A stretch of 6,787 nucleotides of DNA, taken from positions 1 to 6,787 of the forward strand of contig CAMCQD010000099.1 of the NCBI GenBank assembly GCA_945876925.1, in the 5' to 3' direction. Under the pieces are notes generated by a model. The model was not told where the DNA came from. It worked only from the letters and a program-made list of their open reading frames with translations, and searched no databases. How positions within the stretch are numbered: position 1 is the first letter of the stretch; each line of letters starts with the position of its first letter. The position numbers and the translations under genes were made by a program. This stretch comes from an uncultured Dermatophilus sp. Its GTDB lineage: Bacteria > Actinomycetota > Actinomycetes > Actinomycetales > Dermatophilaceae. Shown in pieces: positions 1-4,704 of this stretch.

Positions 1-1
1 A

Positions 2-471
2 CGGCAGGCGCTCACCCTTGAATCAGCAGGCCACCACGTTCAACTGCGGATAGCCACATTGATGCCGTTCGGCAGGGGCAAGTGACGACAGTGCTGCCAC
101 TCGACCAGCCGATGAGCTGGGTAGCCCCACGCGATATCGCCGAGGTCGCCAGCCTCACGCTGCTCAACACGCAGTGGCGCGGCCGCCGAGTCCACGCCGT
201 CCACGGACCACAGGACCTGTCCTGGCGTCAGGTGGCCGAGACCTTGACTGCCCATGTCGGTCACCCGGTCCAGGCGGAGCAAATCACTGACACCGAGATG
301 CTCCAGCGCTACCTCGCCGTAGGGATGCCTCCAATGATGGCCGACGCCGTCCTCGGCATGAGTACCGGACTGCGCGATGGCTTCCGCCCCGAACAGCGGA
401 GAACTCTGGCAACGACCACACCCACAACTCTGACCAGCTGGATCCACGAGGAACTAATCCCGGTGCTCTGA
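2..471 (+). pseudogene. NmrA-like NAD(P)-binding oxidoreductase, C-terminal remnant with broken frame
   Basis: The frame from position 82 to the TGA at 469-471 reads like the C-terminal half of NmrA/atypical SDR proteins: a V-A-P-R-D-I-A-E-V-A block, then H-G-P-Q-D-L-S-W, and a T-T-P-T-T-L..W ending, all typical of quinone-oxidoreductase-like members. The same frame has a stop at 19-21. The family-like sequence just upstream (A-L-T-L-E-S-A-G..V-Q-L-R-I-A-T-L-M, positions 8-64) lies in a different frame, which stops at 83-85. In intact relatives about eight residues (M-E-N-F-L... type) separate the L-M from the A-V-R-Q-G segment. The simplest reading is an out-of-frame deletion of roughly 25 bases near position 64. 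The N-terminal Rossmann half lies outside the window. A short protein from GTG 82 is possible but would lack the cofactor site. Base composition is less GC-rich than in the transfer genes. It is unrelated to conjugation and probably marks older or flanking DNA. Family assignment is fairly sure; the pseudogene call rests on recalled family sequence. Confidence 0.6.
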
Positions 472-497
472 TTCCAAAGACTCGTCAACGTCCCTCA

Positions 498-527
498 GCG
501 GGCGGTCTCCTTCTGGAAATCGCCCGC
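498..527 (+). terminator. Hairpin after the NmrA remnant, possible terminator
   Basis: GCGGGCGGT (498-506) pairs with ATCGCCCGC (519-527), giving nine base pairs including one G-U, with a 12-base loop that can itself form TCC/GGA pairs. It lies 27 bases after the stop of the NmrA remnant and just before the first transfer gene. Only a weak T-run (TGTTTGT) follows, so it may be a factor-dependent terminator or a simple boundary hairpin. It would separate the remnant's transcription from the transfer operon. Confidence 0.4.
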
Positions 528-556
528 CGGTGTTTGTGGTGGGTGCACCTCTGGGC

Positions 557-1249
557 ATGGACACTTCTGATCGTTCGTCGCGTCGCCGGCTCGTGCTGAT
601 CGCTGCCGGCTCAGTCACGGCCCTGGTGTGTGGGGTCGGGATCTACGGCCTGGCCACCGGCCCCTGCACCCCGACCAGCACCCCGGGCACGTCACCGACC
701 ATCACCACCAGCCCGTCCCCCTCCGCAACCAGCACCGCCAAGCCTTCGGCCTCGGGGGCGCCGCTGGTGCCACCGGTGGCGAGTAGTGCTGATCCGGAGC
801 AGTTCGCTCGCAATGTCGCGACCACGCTGTTTGCGTGGGACACCACCACCGGGCTGCTGCCGCTGGACTACACCTCGGCGATCCTCGCCGTCGGGGACCC
901 CAGCGGCACCGAACAAGCCGGCCTCGCCACCGACGTCGCCGCCTACCTGCCCTCGCGGACCGCCTGGCAGGACCTGCGTGAGTACGGCACCAGTCAGCAT
1001 CTGACGATCGCCCGCGCCTACATCCCCGACCAGTGGGGCGAAGCCGTTGCCCAGGCACCTGAGGGGCAACTCGCACCAGGCACGGTCGCCTACACCATCG
1101 AGGGCACCCGGCACCGCACCGGAACCTGGAACGGCGAACCAGTCACCTCGGCCCACAAGGTGGAGTTCACCGTGTTCGTAGTCTGCGCGCCGACCTACGA
1201 CACCTGCCACCTGCTGCGCCTGTCACAGCTCGACAACCCGCTGCGGTGA
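557..1249 (+). CDS. Single-pass membrane protein of the conjugation machinery, VirB8/TcpC-like by architecture
   Basis: The ATG at 557 gives 230 residues. GTG codons at 530, 536 and 539 are in-frame alternatives; none has a convincing ribosome binding site, and ATG 557 is preferred because it gives a short charged cytoplasmic N-terminus (R-R-R at 9-11) just before the membrane helix. Layout: cytoplasmic residues 1-11, one transmembrane helix at about 12-34, a Thr/Ser/Pro-rich linker at 36-75, and an extracytoplasmic domain at about 79-230 starting D-P-E-Q-F-A. Two cysteines near the C-terminus (V-V-C..D-T-C) could form a disulfide. This anchor, linker and single outer domain is the layout of VirB8-like subunits (TcpC, TraM-type) of Gram-positive type IV secretion systems, and the position directly before a wall hydrolase fits. 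I see no diagnostic motif, so the family is inferred from architecture and context. It ends seven bases before the hydrolase gene, so the two are probably co-transcribed. Confidence 0.75.
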   Translation: MDTSDRSSRRRLVLIAAGSVTALVCGVGIYGLATGPCTPTSTPGTSPTITTSPSPSATSTAKPSASGAPLVPPVASSADPEQFARNVATTLFAWDTTTGLLPLDYTSAILAVGDPSGTEQAGLATDVAAYLPSRTAWQDLREYGTSQHLTIARAYIPDQWGEAVAQAPEGQLAPGTVAYTIEGTRHRTGTWNGEPVTSAHKVEFTVFVVCAPTYDTCHLLRLSQLDNPLR

Positions 1250-1256
1250 CCCGGCC

Positions 1257-2873
1257 GTGAAGAAACTCGCCGTCATCGCTGCCGTGCTCGTGCTGTTCAG
1301 TCCCGCCCTGCTCCTGCTGGGGGTTGGGATGATCTTCAGCCCCGGCGCCAACGCCTCCTGCACCACCAGCACGACTGGCCCGTCGGTGGTGGGGCCGGTG
1401 CCGGACTCGCTGGACGTGACGACCGCTGACGGGCAGACCTTCACGCTGAACACCACCCAGCTCACCCATGCCGCCACCATCATCCAGACCGGATCCCAGA
1501 TCGAGGGCGTCACGCGTGACGGGCTGCAGATCGCGCTCATGGCCGCGCTCACCGAGTCGAATCTGCGGATGCTGGCCAACACCAGCGTCTACCCCGACTC
1601 CGGGAATCACCCCAATGACGGGGACGCCTCCGACCACGACAGCCTCGGCCTGTTCCAGATGCGACCCCAAGCCGGATGGGGCACCGTCCCTGACCTCATG
1701 GACCCTGGCTACCAGGCGCGCGCGTTCTTCGGCGGACCCACCGGCCCCAACCACCCCTCACCCCGCGGACTGCTCGACATCCCCGGCTGGCAGACCCTGT
1801 CCAAGGGCGAAGCCGCCCAAGCCGTCGAGGTGTCGGCCTACCCCGACCGGTATGCGAACTACGAGCCCGTCGCCGAACAGATCCTCACTACCCTCACCAC
1901 CCCCACAGCCGACAGCCCCCAGCTGCCCGAGACCGGGCGTGTGGTCTTCCCGCTGCCCGAGGGCACCTGGGTCGCCACCTCGCCATTTGGGATGCGGGTC
2001 CATCCCATCACCGGGGAGAACAAGCTCCACACCGGCGCGGACTACTCCGCCCCCGACGGCACCCCCGTCCTCGCCGCCGCCGACGGCATCGTCACCCACG
2101 CCTCGATGTCCGGCGGGTACGGCGGGCTGATCATCATCGAACACACCACCGGCGGGCAGAAGATCGCCACCGCCTACGCCCACCTGTGGGAGACCGGCAT
2201 CCACGTCAATGTCGGCGACCAAGTCACCGCCGGACAACACATCGGCGATGTCGGCTCGGCCGGCTACTCCACCGGCGCACACCTGCACTTCGAACTCCGC
2301 CAAGGCGGCAGCGACGGCGAGTTCACCGACCCCCAGCCCTGGCTCGACCAACACACCAGCGGCAACCTTCCAGCCCCCACCACACCGGTCGAGCAGGAAG
2401 GCTGCAACCCGGCCGCGACCCAGCCCGCGCCGCCCCAAAGGCCCGATGCCGGAGACCCGGACCGCAAGGTCGATGACCCCACCACCGACGGACAGATCAC
2501 CGCCCGCATGCTCCACGTCTACACCCAAGCCCTCACCGCCTACCCCGACAGCTCCTGGGCCTGCTACTCACCCCGCCCCGGCACCAAATCCGAACACCCC
2601 CTCGGACGAGCCTGTGACGTCACCTTCGGCAACGCCATCGGCTCCCGACCCACACCCCAGCAGCTCGAAGCCGGATGGGCGCTGACGAACTGGCTCCAAG
2701 ACAACGCCGAAACCCTCGGCGTCGAGTACCTGATCTGGCAAGGCCAGATCTGGTCCCTCGCTCGCGATGCCGAGGGCTGGCGCCCCTACAACGGCGGTGG
2801 CATGCACGACCCCACCGACGTCACCGGCGGCCACTACGACCACGTCCACATCACCGTCAAAGAAGGCAGCTGA
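1257..2873 (+). CDS. Three-domain peptidoglycan hydrolase: lytic transglycosylase-like + M23 metallopeptidase + M15/VanY-like domain
   Basis: 538 residues starting at GTG 1257, with no good ribosome binding site but only seven bases after the previous stop, suggesting translational coupling. An N-terminal signal or anchor helix (about 4-28) sends it outside the membrane. Domain 1 (about 70-212) is lysozyme-like: E100 in A-L-T-E-S-N-L-R is the likely catalytic acid, followed by D-S-L-G-L-F-Q-M-R-P (128-137) and G-W-G-T. Domain 2 (about 228-350) is an M23/LytM endopeptidase with likely zinc ligands H258 and D262 (H-T-G-A-D) and H344 in H-L-H (342-344), plus H309 in Y-A-H-L. A Pro-rich linker (about 370-410) leads to domain 3 (about 412-538), with S-E-H-P-L-G-R-A-C-D (445-454) and H-Y-D-H-V-H (526-531). 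That is the pattern of M15/VanY-like or ARB_07466-type C-terminal domains. All three active sites look intact. Role: local cutting of glycan strands and peptide bridges so that the transfer channel can cross the wall. Such a hydrolase is the VirB1-like part of Gram-positive systems, which often pair a transglycosylase with NlpC/P60 instead. Confidence 0.93.
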   Translation: MKKLAVIAAVLVLFSPALLLLGVGMIFSPGANASCTTSTTGPSVVGPVPDSLDVTTADGQTFTLNTTQLTHAATIIQTGSQIEGVTRDGLQIALMAALTESNLRMLANTSVYPDSGNHPNDGDASDHDSLGLFQMRPQAGWGTVPDLMDPGYQARAFFGGPTGPNHPSPRGLLDIPGWQTLSKGEAAQAVEVSAYPDRYANYEPVAEQILTTLTTPTADSPQLPETGRVVFPLPEGTWVATSPFGMRVHPITGENKLHTGADYSAPDGTPVLAAADGIVTHASMSGGYGGLIIIEHTTGGQKIATAYAHLWETGIHVNVGDQVTAGQHIGDVGSAGYSTGAHLHFELRQGGSDGEFTDPQPWLDQHTSGNLPAPTTPVEQEGCNPAATQPAPPQRPDAGDPDRKVDDPTTDGQITARMLHVYTQALTAYPDSSWACYSPRPGTKSEHPLGRACDVTFGNAIGSRPTPQQLEAGWALTNWLQDNAETLGVEYLIWQGQIWSLARDAEGWRPYNGGGMHDPTDVTGGHYDHVHITVKEGS

Positions 2874-2878
2874 TACCC

Positions 2879-3145
2879 GTGAACATCTACCCCGACTTCG
2901 GCGCCTTCGGCGACAACACCACCCTCCACACCGTGATCGGCGCCCTCTTGACGTTCGTCCTCGTCACCGCCGTCCTCACCATGCTCATCAGCGGCATCAC
3001 CTGGGCCATCGCCACAGCGAACGGCAACCACACCACCGCCACCAAAGCCCGCACCGGACTCCTCGTCGCCCTCGGCACAGCCACCCTCGCCGGCGCCGGC
3101 ATCACCTGGCTCAACTGGCTCATCAACCTCGGCGACCAGCTGTGA
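2879..3145 (+). CDS. Small two-helix membrane protein, DUF6112/VirB2-like paralogue 1
   Basis: 88 residues from GTG 2879, five bases after the hydrolase stop, with AGAAGG at 2861-2866 (12-base spacing) as a weak ribosome binding site. A longer in-frame opening from 2675 exists but overlaps the hydrolase and reads as Arg/Pro-rich shadow sequence, so it is rejected. There is a short N-terminus (I-Y-P-D-F-G), a transmembrane helix at about 19-45, a polar loop (N-G-N-H-T-T-A-T-K-A-R) at 48-58, and a second helix at about 59-83 ending N-L-G-D-Q-L. From residue 3 to the end it aligns by hand without gaps to the protein at 4337-4660: 26 identities in 86 positions, including the shared I-x-P, G-A-x-x-T, S-x-I-x-W and G-A-x-x-T-x-x-N positions. 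Size and two-helix hairpin resemble VirB2/TrbC-like pilin or channel subunits; the precise role is unknown. It is the last plus-strand gene before the opposite-strand nuclease. Confidence 0.85.
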   Translation: MNIYPDFGAFGDNTTLHTVIGALLTFVLVTAVLTMLISGITWAIATANGNHTTATKARTGLLVALGTATLAGAGITWLNWLINLGDQL

Positions 3146-3163
3146 GCAGCTCGAAGACAGCTG
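3137..3163. terminator. Inverted repeat between convergent genes
   Basis: CAGCTGT (3137-3143) and ACAGCTG (3157-3163) form a seven-base-pair stem with a 13-base loop. It spans the end of the small membrane protein gene and abuts the end of the convergent nuclease gene, whose stop is at 3164-3166. The position suits a bidirectional terminator, but there is no T-run on either side and the stem is short. Confidence 0.3.
3140..3153 (+). repeat. Imperfect direct repeat, copy 1, left of the nuclease cassette
   Basis: CTGTGAGCAGCTCG overlaps the stop codon of the small membrane protein gene and matches CTGTGAGGAGCTTG at 4321-4334 in 12 of 14 bases. The two copies bracket the nuclease gene almost exactly. 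It could be a duplication made at insertion, or chance, because TGTGAGGAG is also the ribosome-binding-site context at 4688-4696. Confidence 0.3.
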
Positions 3164-4189
3164 TCAGAACGGTGGTTCGTCGGTCTTCAGCCAAGGGTTG
3201 GGTGGCGAGGACGGCTGTGCTTCATCCGGCAACGGGAGGGTGCTGACGACGTACAGGTTCAAGATGTCGTCACGGTCCAAGAACATGATCTGGCTACGTT
3301 TGGATGCGTCAAGGGCGTTGCCCAGCCAGTTTCGAGCTGACTTGGTGATTTCGCCGCCAGCCACGATGAACGCGTGATCGACCAGCACTCGACGGTTGAC
3401 TTCGGGATCGAAGATCTCGTGGGCGAGCATCATGAGGGCCTGGTTATGGATCTCGGCCATATTCGCATTGCCAGCCTTGGTGACGCCCGAGGCATCAAGC
3501 TTGCCCTTCTTGGCCTGAAGGCCGAAGTACAAGACGTGTTGCGTAGGCAGCGTGTAACGCATCCACACGTCCTTGCCATACTCCAACGATTTGTCCTTGT
3601 GCCCTGCCGCAGTGATGCGGTGGTAGCCGAGTTGTCTGAACATCGGGAGCAGGATCTTCTCGATGAGGTCGTCCTCGCTACACGAGTCCAGATAGGCAGC
3701 AAGGAGTTTGCGGCGCTCCTGCTCTGCCTTGCTGAACGGCCGATGCGGGTTGGCGGCCAGCACGGTCACTGACTGGGTACCCATGTGCCGGAGGTAGCAG
3801 TGGTTGTCCTCCGCGTAGAACGCGTGAAACCTCTCGCGCTCCAGAACAGCGTTGAGGAGAGCCAGAGCGCGGGGCCGGTCAGGTCCTTCGTTGAGGCGAT
3901 CAGCGGGACTCATGAGCTGATCGATCAAGCGGCAGAACAACTCCGGAGGATGGCTCGGACCTTCGTGCGGTTGAGCCAAAATGTCGTCGAGAACGTCCGC
4001 AACCCACTCCCTGCGCGTCGAGCCGTCGTGTCGATACTCGGTATCAAGGTCCTGAAAGAACTCCGTAATCCGGGAACTCGACCGGTAGGGAAAGTACTTG
4101 GCCTCATCCTCGGTCTCGGCATCGTCACGTCCCACGTTACCGACCACCAAGTCAGCCAACGCGACCAGATTCCTGCGCTTGAACTTCAC
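3164..4189 (-). CDS. Mrr-like PD-(D/E)XK restriction endonuclease with separate N-terminal domain; candidate defence cargo
   Basis: 341 residues from a GTG at 4189-4187 (M-K-F-K-R-R-N). The open frame continues to 4549, but the extra part is Arg/Asp/Gln-rich antisense sequence over another gene. The C-terminal half (about 170-315) carries the Mrr-type nuclease pattern: E177 in I-E-K-I-L-L-P-M-F with L-G-Y-H at 187-190, then Y-G-K-D-V (D207), Y-F-G-L-Q-A-K-K (Q225, K227) and N-Q (Q250). Next come I-V-A-G-G-E-I-T (275-282) and M-F-L-D-R-D-D-I (302-309), as in Mrr proteins that end with a 'sgeit...liD.d.L' strand-helix. All expected catalytic residues are present. The N-terminal part (about 30-135; S-S-S-R-I-T-E-F-F, D-G-S-T-R-R-E-W-V, A-L-L-N) recalls AbiJ-type abortive-infection N-terminal domains; this is only a resemblance. 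No methyltransferase, specificity subunit or partner is nearby, so it may act alone or on modified DNA. Two hand-counted 60-base lines give 58% and 62% GC, against 73% for one in the adjacent transfer gene, suggesting separate acquisition. It likely cuts DNA in the cytoplasm. Confidence 0.8.
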   Translation of the reverse strand: MKFKRRNLVALADLVVGNVGRDDAETEDEAKYFPYRSSSRITEFFQDLDTEYRHDGSTRREWVADVLDDILAQPHEGPSHPPELFCRLIDQLMSPADRLNEGPDRPRALALLNAVLERERFHAFYAEDNHCYLRHMGTQSVTVLAANPHRPFSKAEQERRKLLAAYLDSCSEDDLIEKILLPMFRQLGYHRITAAGHKDKSLEYGKDVWMRYTLPTQHVLYFGLQAKKGKLDASGVTKAGNANMAEIHNQALMMLAHEIFDPEVNRRVLVDHAFIVAGGEITKSARNWLGNALDASKRSQIMFLDRDDILNLYVVSTLPLPDEAQPSSPPNPWLKTDEPPF

Positions 4190-4195
4190 CCTCGA

Positions 4196-4224
4196 AGTAT
4201 CGCAGCAGCACCGAGGGCCGTCGA
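4196..4224 (-). promoter_or_regulatory. Candidate promoter for the nuclease gene, possibly leaderless
   Basis: Read on the minus strand, TCGACG (4224-4219; four of six matches to TTGACA) lies 17 bases before GATACT (4201-4196; four of six matches to TATAAT). Only six bases (TCGAGG) separate the -10 from the GTG start at 4189, so transcription would begin at or next to the start codon and the mRNA would be leaderless, as is common in actinobacteria. The GAGG that touches the GTG is too close to act as a normal ribosome binding site, which agrees with this reading. Confidence 0.4.
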
Positions 4225-4279
4225 TCACAACAGGAGCAGGCTGCACACCTGACAGGCAGACCTCCCCTGGTTGCCTGGC

Positions 4280-4298
4280 CTCCCGGTCGTCCCGGGGG
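4280..4298 (+). terminator. GC-rich hairpin followed by T-rich DNA
   Basis: CTCCCGG (4280-4286) pairs with CCGGGGG (4292-4298) around a five-base loop: seven base pairs, one of them T-G. A pyrimidine-rich stretch with several T-runs follows (4303-4322). It sits between the divergent nuclease and the second small membrane protein gene. On the plus strand it could stop transcripts or act as a leader hairpin. I see no clear plus-strand promoter in 4190-4336. Confidence 0.3.
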
Positions 4299-4320
4299 CG
4301 GGTCCCTTTCGTCCTTCTGT

Positions 4321-4334
4321 CTGTGAGGAGCTTG
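4321..4334 (+). repeat. Imperfect direct repeat, copy 2, right of the nuclease cassette
   Basis: CTGTGAGGAGCTTG matches 3140-3153 in 12 of 14 bases and contains the ribosome binding site of the next gene. In an uninterrupted operon the TGA in this sequence could have served as the stop of the upstream gene, followed directly by GGAG and the GTG start at 4337. That would be a compact junction of the kind seen elsewhere in this module. Confidence 0.3.
4325..4330 (+). promoter_or_regulatory. Ribosome binding site that fixes the start at GTG 4337
   Basis: GAGGAG ends six bases before GTG 4337. The in-frame ATG at 4349 would be 18 bases away, and the more upstream in-frame ATG at 4271 has no such site. 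This favours 4337 as the start. Confidence 0.7.
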
Positions 4335-4336
4335 CT

Positions 4337-4660
4337 GTGCTTGATCTGATGACGTCTGTCCTGCCCACGCTGCCGATGATGCTGCCGATGGAGGTGGACA
4401 TCACGCCGAACGATGATGGGCTGCCGGGGATCGCGCAGCTGCGCAACATCGTGGGGGCGGTGATGACGATCGGGCTGATCCTGTCGGTGCTGGCGCTGAT
4501 CATCTCCGCGATCGTGTGGGGCTTCGGCGCGAACTCCTCCAACCCGCACCTGGCCGGCCGCGGCAAGGTCGGTGTCCTGGTCTCCTGCGGGGCAGCGATC
4601 ATCTGCGGTGCCGCGGTCACGCTGATCAACTTCTTCTGGAACGTCGGCCAGTCCGTCTAA
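4337..4660 (+). CDS. DUF6112-type two-helix membrane protein, VirB2-like paralogue 2
   Basis: 107 residues from GTG 4337, chosen by the GAGGAG at 4325-4330; ATG 4349 is the alternative. The N-terminus is about 19 residues longer than in the paralogue at 2879-3145. The conserved core begins D-I-T-P-N-D-D-G-L-P-G (21-31) and has a transmembrane helix at about 38-64 (ending S-A-I-V-W-G-F-G-A-N), a loop with N-P-H-L-A-G-R-G-K (67-75), and a second helix at about 78-102 ending N-V-G-Q-S-V. The P-N...L-P-G start and two-helix hairpin match the actinobacterial DUF6112 family found beside SCO6880-type and TrbL-like genes. Its biochemical role is not established. By size and topology it resembles VirB2/TrbC-like subunits, and it is followed 44 bases later by the TrbL-like gene. 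After the nuclease insertion it may depend on read-through or on a promoter I cannot identify. Confidence 0.88.
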   Translation: MLDLMTSVLPTLPMMLPMEVDITPNDDGLPGIAQLRNIVGAVMTIGLILSVLALIISAIVWGFGANSSNPHLAGRGKVGVLVSCGAAIICGAAVTLINFFWNVGQSV

Positions 4661-4690
4661 CCCCTACCCAACCGTTCCAACCCCACGTGT

Positions 4691-4696
4691 GAGGAG
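4691..4696 (+). promoter_or_regulatory. Ribosome binding site that fixes the start at GTG 4705
   Basis: GAGGAG ends eight bases before GTG 4705. A GTG at 4696 overlaps the site itself and so is unlikely to be the start. Starting at 4705 gives M-G-V-C-D-L-P-V, matching the usual beginning of this family. Confidence 0.75.
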
Positions 4697-4704
4697 TGAT
4701 TGCG

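Noticed and set aside
472..556. Possible attachment site or element boundary between the NmrA remnant and the first transfer gene
   Set aside because: No tRNA end, integrase or matching direct repeat is visible in the window; only a hairpin can be supported.
692..1754. Minus-strand open frames at 692-1210 and 1167-1754
   Set aside because: Antisense to well-supported plus-strand genes; compositions are typical of GC-rich shadows.
2186..3246. Plus-strand Arg/Pro/His-rich frames overlapping the hydrolase and the first small membrane protein
   Set aside because: Out-of-frame readings of domains with clear catalytic motifs; no ribosome binding sites.
3374..4252. Plus-strand open frames at 3374-3772 and 3785-4252
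   Set aside because: They lie antisense to the nuclease gene, which has recognisable motifs throughout, and show no domain of their own.
4190..4549. Upstream extension of the minus-strand nuclease frame to 4549
   Set aside because: It reads as Arg/Asp/Gln/His-rich shadow sequence antisense to a well-supported membrane protein gene, and the nuclease-like sequence begins only at GTG 4189.
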